A stretch of 64,000 nucleotides of DNA from Cerrena zonata (taxonomy: Eukaryota > Basidiomycota > Agaricomycetes > Polyporales > Cerrenaceae): the NCBI GenBank assembly GCA_038087015.1, contig JASBNA010000024.1, forward strand, positions 496,001 to 560,000. Reading direction: 5' to 3'. This document shows positions 9,360 through 18,168 of the stretch, piece after piece. The translations under genes were made by a program, and so were the position numbers. Below the pieces are notes generated by a model. The model saw nothing but the letters and a program-made list of their open reading frames with translations, ran no database searches and was not told the DNA's origin. Positions within the stretch are counted from its first letter, which is position 1, and each line of letters begins with the position of its first letter.

Positions 9360-10706
9360 ATGAGTTTTTTACCTCAAGGATCTACTCCTCAAACCTCTTC
9401 TTATACTTGTAATACGTGTGGAATCAAGTTTGCCATAGCCGATTTACAACGTCAGCATATGAGAACAGAATGGCATAGATATAATTTGAAAAGAAGAGTT
9501 GCTGGATTACCATCGATTCTGTCAGATATCTTTGCAGAAAAAATTTTACAACAAGAACAAAGACGGGAAGATGAAGAAGCTGAAGAAGACGAGTTTGGGT
9601 TTTTCATTCCACGTCGTAACAAACATGGTGTTCGTCAACCCACTAAGAAATCATTGAAACAACAAGCCAAGTTTGCTGAATTGAACAGAGGTCGAAAATT
9701 AGGTGAAGGATTACAGGTTAGAGAAGAAAGTCCCTCTGCCGGTTCGGTTTCTGAATTTTCTGAGTTTTCATTAGGAGGATCATCGCATATTCATACTGAC
9801 GATGAATCAATACTGACTGGTAGTGGATTTAATTATAGTGCTAGTGAAGATGAGTACACTGAATTAGAAAGTGTTGGGGCCCTGAATAATGAAGAAGAAG
9901 AAGAAGATTCTGACTCTGAAGAAGAGGCTGAAATGATGGAATTAATGCCAATCAACCATTGCTTTTTCTGCAGCAAGAATAATGGGAGTGAATTAGAAAA
10001 TAACGTTAGACACATGTTCAATGTTCATGGATTGTATATACCAGAAAGAACATTTTTAACTAATTTAGAAGGATTATTAACCTACTTGAGTGAAATGATC
10101 ACTTTTGAAAATGAATGTTTGGTTTGTGGATTCGAAGGTAAAAACCTCGAAAGTATTAGACAACATGTGCAATCTAAAGGACATTGCAAAATCCCCTATG
10201 ATACTAAAGAAGAAAAAGCAGCTATTGCTGAATTTTACGATTTCACCATTGCAAATTCCAGCGATAACAAAAAGCCTTCCAAACAAAAGAAATCGGTGGC
10301 ATTTGAATCCGACAGCGATGAAGTATTAGTCAATATCGAATCTAACGATTCTAATGACGTGGATTCGGAAAACTCCCAAGATGACCCCAACGATAACTAC
10401 TCGGTGGTTCATGTCGATAGATCCGGGGTCGAACTCACCTTACCCACAGGGGCCAGAATCGGCCATCGTACCATGACCAGATACTACCGTCAAAATCTTC
10501 CGGGCCCCAGAGACACCCTGGACGGAGAACGTACCACTGCTTTGGTCGATAAGAGATTTGCTCCAGGCATAACTTCTTACGAAATCTCCAAACAAGAAAA
10601 AGACACCCAGAAACTCGTCCAAAAAAACAAGAACATTGCCGTCAGACGAGACAAGCTCCCCAAGGTCAACTACCAGAAACACTACCGTGACGAACTCTTA
10701 CAGTAG
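9360..10706 (+). CDS. REI1: Cytoplasmic pre-60S factor Rei1/Reh1
   Basis: A 448-residue zinc-finger protein. The first C2H2 finger is at residues 17-39 (YTCNTCGIKF, then QHMRTEWHRYNLKRR, a Rei1 signature). Further C2H2 fingers lie at about 202-220 (HCFFCSKNN) and 252-272 (CLVCGFEGKN). An acidic stretch is at about 155-195. The C-terminal block with LPTGARIGHRTMTRYYRQN matches the Rei1 part that inserts into the 60S exit tunnel. Role: removes Arx1-Alb1 from the pre-60S and checks the tunnel. S. cerevisiae has two paralogues; I assign REI1, but REH1 cannot be ruled out. It follows TSR1 on the same strand, separated by 158 bp. A CTG codon at residue 54 falls where relatives usually have Ser/Thr. 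Confidence 0.9.
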   Translation: MSFLPQGSTPQTSSYTCNTCGIKFAIADLQRQHMRTEWHRYNLKRRVAGLPSILSDIFAEKILQQEQRREDEEAEEDEFGFFIPRRNKHGVRQPTKKSLKQQAKFAELNRGRKLGEGLQVREESPSAGSVSEFSEFSLGGSSHIHTDDESILTGSGFNYSASEDEYTELESVGALNNEEEEEDSDSEEEAEMMELMPINHCFFCSKNNGSELENNVRHMFNVHGLYIPERTFLTNLEGLLTYLSEMITFENECLVCGFEGKNLESIRQHVQSKGHCKIPYDTKEEKAAIAEFYDFTIANSSDNKKPSKQKKSVAFESDSDEVLVNIESNDSNDVDSENSQDDPNDNYSVVHVDRSGVELTLPTGARIGHRTMTRYYRQNLPGPRDTLDGERTTALVDKRFAPGITSYEISKQEKDTQKLVQKNKNIAVRRDKLPKVNYQKHYRDELLQ

Positions 10707-11026
10707 ATATACCTATACCGATATCACCAGAGTGTGGGTGTACGGAGGCATGTCTCTGGCGTGTACGGAGGTTTACACAAAGAAATGATAGAATCTTATC
10801 GAATTTTCTAGTTCCTCACTTTTTTTGTATGTTACAAATTATCTACAGTTTTGTTACTTACGCCAAATGGTAATTGGTCTATCTTAAATCAAATAGATAT
10901 ATATTAGAGGTTGTTTTTTTTTTTTTTTTTTTTGCTTTTCTTTTTTAATATACTGTTTTCACTGTTTTATACACTGTTTTAATTCTTGTACAACTATTCC
11001 ATAACACATGATATAACCCTACGTCC
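10707..11026. promoter_or_regulatory. APJ1 promoter region
   Basis: Between REI1 and APJ1 there is a heat-shock-element array (10790-10809), a 21-base T tract (10914-10934), and a two-codon upstream ORF ATG-ATA-TAA at 11008-11016, ending only 10 bases before the APJ1 ATG. Confidence 0.55.
10790..10809 (+). promoter_or_regulatory. Heat-shock element (Hsf1-type)
   Basis: Four contiguous 5-bp units read aGAAt, cTTAt, cGAAt, tTTCt, that is alternating nGAAn/nTTCn with one mismatch. This is the Hsf1 trimer site layout. It lies 218 bp before APJ1, a J-domain chaperone gene known to be stress-induced in yeast. Confidence 0.6.
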
Positions 11027-12835
11027 ATGGCTCGAGAAAAGTACTTCTACGATATCCTATCGGTATCTTCAGACGCATCGGTCGAAGAAATTGCTCGATC
11101 CTATAAGAAGATGGCATTAAAATGCCATCCTGATAAAACCAATCACAATCCTCAGTTGACAGAAAAGTTTAAAGAGGCCACTCGAGCTTATGAAGTATTG
11201 AAAGACGATAATAAGAGAAAGATTTATGATGCTTATGGGGAGGCCGGTCTTGATGGAACGGAGGACGTTAGTCAGCCAGCTAAGAGACCACCCTATTCAG
11301 CCACTTCAACCAGCTCGACCTCTTCGTCGAATATTCATGTTCACTCGGCCCATAACGTGTTTTCTCAGGTCTTTAGTGATATCAATTCAATTTTTGGCAA
11401 TGATCCTACGTCGTCTTCGACTTCATTTTTCTCGCAGTTCCCCATGAACATGGACATGAATATGAATATGAATATGAATATGAATACCCAAGGAATGAAG
11501 AAAAGCGTTCAACCGGCACCTGCTGATCCTCGTGCTGATCGTCCTATTCGTGGTCAGGATATTCATCATACTTTCAAGGTAACCTTGGCTGATTTATATT
11601 TTGGTAAAGTTGTTCGTTTTCAATTACCGAAAAACAGCCGTTGCAAAGAATGCGGTGGTCATGGGTGTTTCCATCCAAAACTGTGTCATGTTTGTGCTGG
11701 ATCCGGAAGAGTCTTTGTTACTATGTTTAATCAGTATAGTAAGTTTCAAGAATTGAGTCTGTGTAAGGCTTGCAGAGGTACTGGTTCTTACATATCTCCA
11801 GCTGATAAATGTCTTCATTGTAATAATGGATACTTAAAAGAAAATAAAATCATTAAAGTTAATATTTTACCTGGTTCTAAAAATGGCGATCGCTGTATTT
11901 TACAAGGCGAAGCTGATCAAGGTCCAAATATTATTCCTGGTGATGTTATAATCCATCTTCAAGAAATTCCTCATAAATATTTAGTTCGTAGGTTTAATGA
12001 TTTATACGCTGAATATTCAATTGATTTAAAAACTGCTTTACTTGGTGGTAGCTTCATAATGAAAGATTTCATTATGAATGATAATCAATTGAAAATCACA
12101 ATTAATGCTCATGGTTATGATGAACTAAATGATAAATCTATTCAACAAGGTGAAATCGTGGGGACAATTAATCCTGGTACTCCTAAAATCGTAAAAGGTT
12201 TTGGTATGCCAATTAATAATACTATATTAGATGGGGTCTTTTATCAAGATTCAACAGAATCAATCGATATGTCTGACGTTATTTTTGATATGAATCGTTA
12301 TAAAAAGGGTAATTTATTCATTAAATTTAATGTGGAATTACCGAATTTGTCCGATTTTACTGGTGGGTTAAACGATTTAAAAGTTTTGCAGCAAATTTTA
12401 CCAAATTCGAGCACTCAAGGATCTATTAATGAGAATGAGTCTTTCAATATGGAATCTCATTTATCTAATATTTCTTCTCTCAATAAGAATGCTCCAAAAT
12501 TAGCGCAAACTTCAAATCTTACTCCCCAATTGAAAAATGTTAGGGTTAATATCGCTTCTTCTCCATCTAAATCTTCAAAATTATCTGATAATAATTCAGT
12601 TTCAAGTACTTCAACTAATCATGAAATTGACTCTCAGAATTTGAAAAGACCAAAGAGAAATTCCGATTCTTCAGATACCCAATTCAATTATGACGATATC
12701 GATATTGATGATAAAGTAGATGGTGATGAAATTGAAGAAGAATTATTTTATAATGACAAATGGTCCAATAATGGTAAAAAAAGAAAACGTAACTTTAACG
12801 GATCTTCACCTAGCACGGGTATAAATGTCAATTAA
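11027..12835 (+). CDS. APJ1: Class A J-domain co-chaperone, Apj1-like
   Basis: The 602-residue protein has an N-terminal J domain (about 5-72) with the HPD motif at 34-36. A Gly-poor, Ser/Met-rich linker (MNMDMNMN repeats near 140) follows. The cysteine-rich region at about 205-265 has four zinc motifs: CKECGGHG, CHVCAGSG, CKACRGTG and a degenerate CLHCNNGY. A DnaJ C-terminal substrate-binding region follows, then a long disordered basic tail ending KKRKRNF, which could be a nuclear signal. Length and tail fit Apj1 better than Ydj1, which would end in a CaaX box. Xdj1 is the main alternative. Apj1 works with Hsp70 in protein disaggregation and SUMO-related turnover. CTG codons at residues 219 and 245 directly precede zinc cysteines. 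Confidence 0.75.
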   Translation: MAREKYFYDILSVSSDASVEEIARSYKKMALKCHPDKTNHNPQLTEKFKEATRAYEVLKDDNKRKIYDAYGEAGLDGTEDVSQPAKRPPYSATSTSSTSSSNIHVHSAHNVFSQVFSDINSIFGNDPTSSSTSFFSQFPMNMDMNMNMNMNMNTQGMKKSVQPAPADPRADRPIRGQDIHHTFKVTLADLYFGKVVRFQLPKNSRCKECGGHGCFHPKLCHVCAGSGRVFVTMFNQYSKFQELSLCKACRGTGSYISPADKCLHCNNGYLKENKIIKVNILPGSKNGDRCILQGEADQGPNIIPGDVIIHLQEIPHKYLVRRFNDLYAEYSIDLKTALLGGSFIMKDFIMNDNQLKITINAHGYDELNDKSIQQGEIVGTINPGTPKIVKGFGMPINNTILDGVFYQDSTESIDMSDVIFDMNRYKKGNLFIKFNVELPNLSDFTGGLNDLKVLQQILPNSSTQGSINENESFNMESHLSNISSLNKNAPKLAQTSNLTPQLKNVRVNIASSPSKSSKLSDNNSVSSTSTNHEIDSQNLKRPKRNSDSSDTQFNYDDIDIDDKVDGDEIEEELFYNDKWSNNGKKRKRNFNGSSPSTGINVN

Positions 12836-13182
12836 TTCTTCTTCCCCTTTCCTTTTATGATAATGATTTTATTTCTCTCATTTTGAATCTTCCCTCGATT
12901 CAAATCAATTATTCACTCTTCATTCGAAAAACTTATTTATTACGTACTTTTCACTTCAAAACAGTCTCTGCATCCAGATGGGTTCCCATTTGGCCCTTAA
13001 TAATATGTATCTTCCAATAAACATCTTGTTTAGAGTCTATCATTGTACTTTTGCATCTTTTGTTATACTCTGGTAATTTTTTTTCTTTCGGTGTGCAACG
13101 CTCAGTAGGTTTTGTTTTTTTTTTTAAAATAACCCTTGATATTCCAACTGATCGTTTCTTACAGTTCAATTATAAGGGCACA
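12836..13182. other. Intergenic region APJ1 / VAC14
   Basis: This 347-bp spacer is T-rich with a T tract near 13112-13124. The VAC14 frame stays open for 44 codons upstream of the chosen ATG (back to 13051), but that part reads as low-complexity promoter sequence. Nothing else seen. Confidence 0.55.
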
Positions 13183-15900
13183 ATGAATGAAAATAAGATC
13201 TTGGATGCTGCTTTGATCAAGGACTTATCTAATCATATTTATGAGAAAAGAAAGGCCACGGCTTTTCAAATTGAAGGGCTTACGAAGTCTGCATTTCAAC
13301 GTAATGATTCAGAAACTATTAGTAAAATTATTACAGAATTAACCGATTTGATCGATGGTGGGTCCAGTTCTGCTAAAATGGGTGCTATCACCGCGTTGGG
13401 GAGTGTCTCTATAGCCTTGGGATCGTTTGCAATTGCATTTTTCTTAAATGATATCATTAAACCGATTTTTGCTACATTTAATGATACGGATGCAAGAGTT
13501 AGATATTACGCCTGTGAATCACTTTATAATATTGCCAAAATAGCTCGTGGTGAAATCCTATCATATTTCAATGAAATTTTTGATATTTTATGTATATTAG
13601 TTACTGATACAGTTTCATCAGTTAAAAATGCTGCTGATATTTTAGATAGACTTATTAAAGATATCGTTAGTGCAAAATCAACTAACTATGTTTCAATCCT
13701 ACAACAGCAAGAGCATGCTAATAATGAAATTAAATCAAATGTTGTTGATTCCCAAGGAGTTGCAATCCAAGTAAATCAAATTCAAGATGTTCAAAAAGCT
13801 TTTTCTTTACCCCGTTTCATCCCAACTTTATTGGAAAGAATGTACACTACTGATCCATTTGCTAAAAAATTCTTGATAGGATGGATGGAGCTCTTCGATG
13901 ATATACCCTCGTTGGAATTAATAACTTTTGTTCCAAATTTATTAGAACCTCTCATCAAGTTTTTAATGAATAAGTGCCCATCAGATGTTAGAATTGAGAC
14001 CCAGAATTTATTAAATAATTTCCTTAAGGAAATAAAAGCCATTTCAAAAGTGAAATTCGAAGTGAAGAAAAGACAAATGATTAGTGAATTGGAAAAGAAA
14101 CATGAAAAGGCTAAACATCAATCACAAGAAGAAGCTGAGTCCAGTCCAACTCCTGAAGATTTATCCGAAGATATTAAGGATATTGAACTAAAAGCCGGAG
14201 ATGAACATTCAATCAAGTCAAATGATACGACACTCATTCGTAAGAACGAGAATAATGATGAGGCTATTGTTGACTCCGATAACTATTCAGAAGACGGATC
14301 GATCTTTTTAAGTGGTCAGGATATATTCATTGATTTCCCTAAAATATTTGATATTTTACTATCATTCTTAAGAGTCCCCGGTGAAAACCCAAATGTTAAA
14401 GTTAATGATTTATCACTGGAAAGCCATGAAACCTATACTGAGATAGAATTGACTGTAATCAAATGGTTGCAAGAAATCTTATTGATGAGTCCTACTAGTT
14501 TTGTGAAATATTTACCCGATTGTATTTCAGTAACCTTGAAAAACATATCGATAACCGATAATAACAAGGATTTTGATCTTCGAAATCAATTATTAAAATT
14601 TAATATCTCGCTCCAAGAATTCATTATAAATTTGAATGAACGTGGGGACTCAGAAGGGAAAAGCTCTCACGATGAGGTGGTATCAAATAAGGATGATATA
14701 GTTATCAATGTGAATGAAATCCATGGATTAAATAAAGAAGTTTACGAAGAATTCCTTGAGGTTTATTTGAATAGAACTTTCCGTGGTATAATGCACGAAT
14801 GTTTGACATGTGCCAATGAGTTTGCTCGACTTACTCTGATAGATTGGTTAATATTTTTATATTCCAAAATACCTTCAAGTTTTTTAAAAGTTATATCGAA
14901 CGAAGAGGAAAGTCCCGAGACCAAAGATTCTTTTGATTTTACAGCTTTATTAAAATCTTCAGCAGATGCTAGTAATGAAGTGATTCTAAAAGTTTTACAT
15001 TTTCTATCACGAATTTCAGAAACAAATCAGGATTTTTTCAAAGAATTCATGATTAAATTAGTAAAATTTGTTGAATCGGAGGGGTCAGTTGCTACTTCAT
15101 CATTATCTAGAAGTAAAATTGAATTTATCATTCGAAAATTATGCGTTACTTTAAGTTCCGAAAAAATTTATAAAAGTATATCGGAAGTACTAGCTCTGTA
15201 TGAAACAGAAAAGTTGGAGTTTTTAAATATGATGGTGGTTACATTAAATAATATTCTTTTAACCTCTCACGAGTTGGCAGGATTCCGTAAAAAATTGAAA
15301 AACCTCGATGTTTATAAACTTGAAGATTGGTCTCTTTTCGCTACATTATTCCAAAGTTGGTGTCATAGTCCGCCTAGTGCTCTATCCTTGTGTTTATTTA
15401 CTTCCAATTATGAATTGGCTTACTTGATCATTAAAAACTTGGCTGATCTGGAAGTCACTTTTCAACTACTCACCCAACTAGATGTTTTAGTTCAACTATT
15501 AGAAACCCCAATCTTCTTGAAATTAAGGTTACAACTCTTAGAACCAGAGAAAAACCCTCATCTTTATAAAACCTTGTACGGAATCCTCATGATTCTACCG
15601 CAATCAACTACATTCACCACTTTGAAAAATAGACTTTCTTCCATCTCTTTGGTCAACAATACCAACAATCCTGGGTTGACTGGTCCGCTAAGTACTCCAG
15701 TAACAACCCCAGGAGCTAATACCACTCCGAATAATCAATTATCTATCAAGAAGAAACGCAACTATGAAATGATTGAGAAATTTTCCACGATCCGAGAAGC
15801 TCATGACAATTATCATTTGGAAGGTAAACTCAAGGACTCATACTATAACGGGTTCATCCCACCAGCCAGAAGCGATACCCAGCACCAAATAACTAATTGA
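13183..15900 (+). CDS. VAC14: PI(3,5)P2 scaffold Vac14
   Basis: Starting at the ATG at 13183 (MNENKILDAALIKDL) the protein has 905 residues, like S. cerevisiae Vac14 (880). It is built of HEAT repeats. The N-terminal block includes RVRYYACESLYNIAKIARGE, the conserved Fab1-binding repeat. A charged, disordered insert is at about 310-380. The C-terminal Fig4-binding region contains CANEFARLTLIDWLIFLYSK. Vac14 scaffolds Fab1 kinase and Fig4 phosphatase on the vacuole membrane to control PI(3,5)P2. An earlier in-frame ATG at 13051 is rejected because its 44-residue extension is Phe-rich promoter sequence. A 12-bp tandem repeat begins at its stop codon. Confidence 0.92.
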   Translation: MNENKILDAALIKDLSNHIYEKRKATAFQIEGLTKSAFQRNDSETISKIITELTDLIDGGSSSAKMGAITALGSVSIALGSFAIAFFLNDIIKPIFATFNDTDARVRYYACESLYNIAKIARGEILSYFNEIFDILCILVTDTVSSVKNAADILDRLIKDIVSAKSTNYVSILQQQEHANNEIKSNVVDSQGVAIQVNQIQDVQKAFSLPRFIPTLLERMYTTDPFAKKFLIGWMELFDDIPSLELITFVPNLLEPLIKFLMNKCPSDVRIETQNLLNNFLKEIKAISKVKFEVKKRQMISELEKKHEKAKHQSQEEAESSPTPEDLSEDIKDIELKAGDEHSIKSNDTTLIRKNENNDEAIVDSDNYSEDGSIFLSGQDIFIDFPKIFDILLSFLRVPGENPNVKVNDLSLESHETYTEIELTVIKWLQEILLMSPTSFVKYLPDCISVTLKNISITDNNKDFDLRNQLLKFNISLQEFIINLNERGDSEGKSSHDEVVSNKDDIVINVNEIHGLNKEVYEEFLEVYLNRTFRGIMHECLTCANEFARLTLIDWLIFLYSKIPSSFLKVISNEEESPETKDSFDFTALLKSSADASNEVILKVLHFLSRISETNQDFFKEFMIKLVKFVESEGSVATSSLSRSKIEFIIRKLCVTLSSEKIYKSISEVLALYETEKLEFLNMMVVTLNNILLTSHELAGFRKKLKNLDVYKLEDWSLFATLFQSWCHSPPSALSLCLFTSNYELAYLIIKNLADLEVTFQLLTQLDVLVQLLETPIFLKLRLQLLEPEKNPHLYKTLYGILMILPQSTTFTTLKNRLSSISLVNNTNNPGLTGPLSTPVTTPGANTTPNNQLSIKKKRNYEMIEKFSTIREAHDNYHLEGKLKDSYYNGFIPPARSDTQHQITN

Positions 15901-16013
15901 ACTAGTAACTAATTGAACTAATAACCAATTGAACTAATAATTGAACTAATAATTGAACTAATAATTGAACTAATAATTGAACTAATAATTGAACTAATAA
16001 TTGAACTAATAAC
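15890..16013. repeat. 12-bp tandem repeat overlapping the VAC14 stop
   Basis: The unit AATTGAACTAAT recurs about nine to ten times. The array begins in the last codons of VAC14 (ACTAATTGA), so the natural TGA is itself part of the first unit. The central copies are identical, implying recent expansion. Confidence 0.85.
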
Positions 16014-16327
16014 CAACCAGCCAATCAAACACTGGTTGGCCTACGTATAGTATATATCTTATTTTGCAATCATAAAACCCTAATATATAGTGGGTAGTGC
16101 GCCAACCCAACGAACAACAACTCCGAAAATTAACAAAAAATCAACTAAAAAAGAATAAACAACCCTCTTTTTACAGGTTGACAAGGGATATTCTGCTATT
16201 TCCTCCACCGAGAAACTCCATTTTTGACCAGGACTTTTTACAATTTAGATAGCTATCGTATTGCAAACTCATTTTGTTAAGAGGTATAATTTTGAAGGTT
16301 GAGTTTTCACGGCAAAAGAATTGACCT
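15901..16327. promoter_or_regulatory. Intergenic region VAC14 / Myb-like gene
   Basis: After the 12-bp repeat comes a perfect 8-bp stem (CCAACCAG at 16013-16020 with CTGGTTGG at 16032-16039), which could mark the VAC14 3' end. A Tbf1-like AACCCTAA lies at 16076-16083, about 245 bp before the next ATG. Confidence 0.45.
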
Positions 16328-17893
16328 ATGCCAGTGTTAGATAAAGTGGAAAGCAGCATTTCACAACATATGAACGAGTCCGTTGACCCCCTTGGAATTG
16401 CTACAGAATCCAAACATCCATCCATGAATCAACAACAACATCAACAACATCAACATCAACAAGCACAACAGCAGGCACAAGAAGCACAACAACAGCTGCA
16501 AATTCAACAACAACACCAAATACAACAACAACAAATACAACAACAACACCAAAATCAACAAACACAACACGAGCAACTTGTGCATCCACACCACCATCAC
16601 CATCATCATCATTCTGATTCTCAAAATAGTCTAGCTGCTAACGATGTCTCGGTTCCAATGTTTAATGAATTGGACTTGAAATCAAAAGATTCCAAGTATA
16701 AAAGATGGTCGCCTCGTATGGATCAATATCTTATGAAGCTTTTATCAGATGTGGTTCATAGTTTCCCTAAAGGTGTTGAATCTAAAATGTCTAAAAAAGC
16801 ATGGGCTTATGTAACTGGTCGCTTAAGAGCTGCTAATCCTGAAACAGTTTATTCTACTTATACCAAATATTCTTGTCAACAACATCTAATGCATGTTAAT
16901 CATCATCGTTATAAAATTTGGTATTCTTTAATGACCCATCAAAAACATCATCCTTCTAATAGTGGGTATACCTATAGATGGAATCCAAACATTGGGAAAT
17001 TTCAAATTTTTGAACAAACTTCCGGAATCCTTATTGATGACGATCGCCAAATTAAATCTTTACTTTATAGTGAAGGTTTGTCCTTACCACCACTCAATAA
17101 TTTAAACAAAGGTAATCTTATCGTTAATGAATTCTTCTTCACGGATAATTTAAAATACATGTCTCTTTATCATAATGAAATCTTGCCGTTATTGATGAGA
17201 TTAAATCCATTCTATTATCAAGGATTAGAACATGTCTATGAAGAAATTCCAAGATTCGATTACCCAGAACAAAATAATGAATATTTTAAAGCTTTAATCC
17301 CTGCGAAAAATTCAAGATCTAAAGGCTCTGTTTCACCAAGCTTCTCTAATGGATCAAAGAAAAGATCCCACTCTGATATTGGTCTCAAGCACCAGGTGCC
17401 TGTTTCCGGGCCCTCGGCAAGCGATGTTCAAATGTTTTTAACTCAAGAAAATGGAACTGATCGTGCTAATGACTTAGCTGCACCTGATGATACTGTTGAC
17501 CCTCTCTTGAAAAGATCAAGAAACACTCCTGATGCTTCTGTTAATCAAGTGGCTGATTTCGAAAATGCCTTAGCTAGTGCTGCTATTGCTGCAATCGACT
17601 CCCCTGCTGTTACTAATGGTCGTGATCCTCCAGTTTATTTTAAAGAACGTAAATGGTTCAATAAACTAATGGCTTTATACAATAGTGACCTTATATCTTC
17701 TGATGAAGTGTTGACCGTTTGTGAGGGGGTCAGAGATGGCAAAATTCCAGTGTTCATGTTAAATGTATTGGATAATACTTACTACGCAGTTAGAAATGGC
17801 GAACCACAAGATTTAGATAACGATGATCTACCAGATGCAGAAATCGTGAAAAGAATTCGTCAATTCATGCTTCCTATGACATTTCCTTCTTAA
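16328..17893 (+). CDS. Gln/His-rich Myb/SANT-like DNA-binding protein, unassigned
   Basis: The 521-residue protein opens with a short unique segment and a Gln/His-rich stretch (about 34-90) ending in eight consecutive histidines. A helical region at about 125-200 starts KRWSPRMDQYLMKLLSDVV and contains KMSKKAWAYVTGRL, resembling Myb/SANT-like DNA-binding domains (tryptophan-spaced helices). Conserved-looking blocks with many aromatics follow (YKIWYSLMTH; YTYRWNPNIGKFQIFE). The middle is disordered with a KKRS basic patch. The C-terminal block WFNKLMALYNSDLISSDEVL probably folds. A nuclear transcription factor is likely from this composition, but I do not recognise the orthologue. The gene stands alone, 430 bp after VAC14. 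Confidence 0.75.
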   Translation: MPVLDKVESSISQHMNESVDPLGIATESKHPSMNQQQHQQHQHQQAQQQAQEAQQQLQIQQQHQIQQQQIQQQHQNQQTQHEQLVHPHHHHHHHHSDSQNSLAANDVSVPMFNELDLKSKDSKYKRWSPRMDQYLMKLLSDVVHSFPKGVESKMSKKAWAYVTGRLRAANPETVYSTYTKYSCQQHLMHVNHHRYKIWYSLMTHQKHHPSNSGYTYRWNPNIGKFQIFEQTSGILIDDDRQIKSLLYSEGLSLPPLNNLNKGNLIVNEFFFTDNLKYMSLYHNEILPLLMRLNPFYYQGLEHVYEEIPRFDYPEQNNEYFKALIPAKNSRSKGSVSPSFSNGSKKRSHSDIGLKHQVPVSGPSASDVQMFLTQENGTDRANDLAAPDDTVDPLLKRSRNTPDASVNQVADFENALASAAIAAIDSPAVTNGRDPPVYFKERKWFNKLMALYNSDLISSDEVLTVCEGVRDGKIPVFMLNVLDNTYYAVRNGEPQDLDNDDLPDAEIVKRIRQFMLPMTFPS

Positions 17894-18168
17894 AAAGAAA
17901 AAACTAATTCATTATTCTTCAATTTAGTTCTACCCTGTTTCAATATGACTATTTTTTTCTTATTCTTCTATTCTAAGTTTTCTTACCTTGTTTTCCTACA
18001 TTTACTTTTGTAAAATAATAAAAAGAGTATCCATTAAATACTATTAGTAGAACTAAAATTGGTAAATGCTGAAAATTGAACTTTTGATGTTAGATGCAAA
18101 AAAAAAAAAACACAATGAAAATGCACAATAATGTTAAAATTAACCTTACAAGAAGAATTGAAATAAAA

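Noticed and set aside
13051..13182. N-terminal extension of VAC14
   Set aside because: Phe- and Val-rich translation of a T-rich promoter; the family start is at 13183.
16361..16624. Leu/Val-rich minus-strand ORFs
   Set aside because: Antisense of the CAA/CAT repeats encoding the Gln/His stretch.
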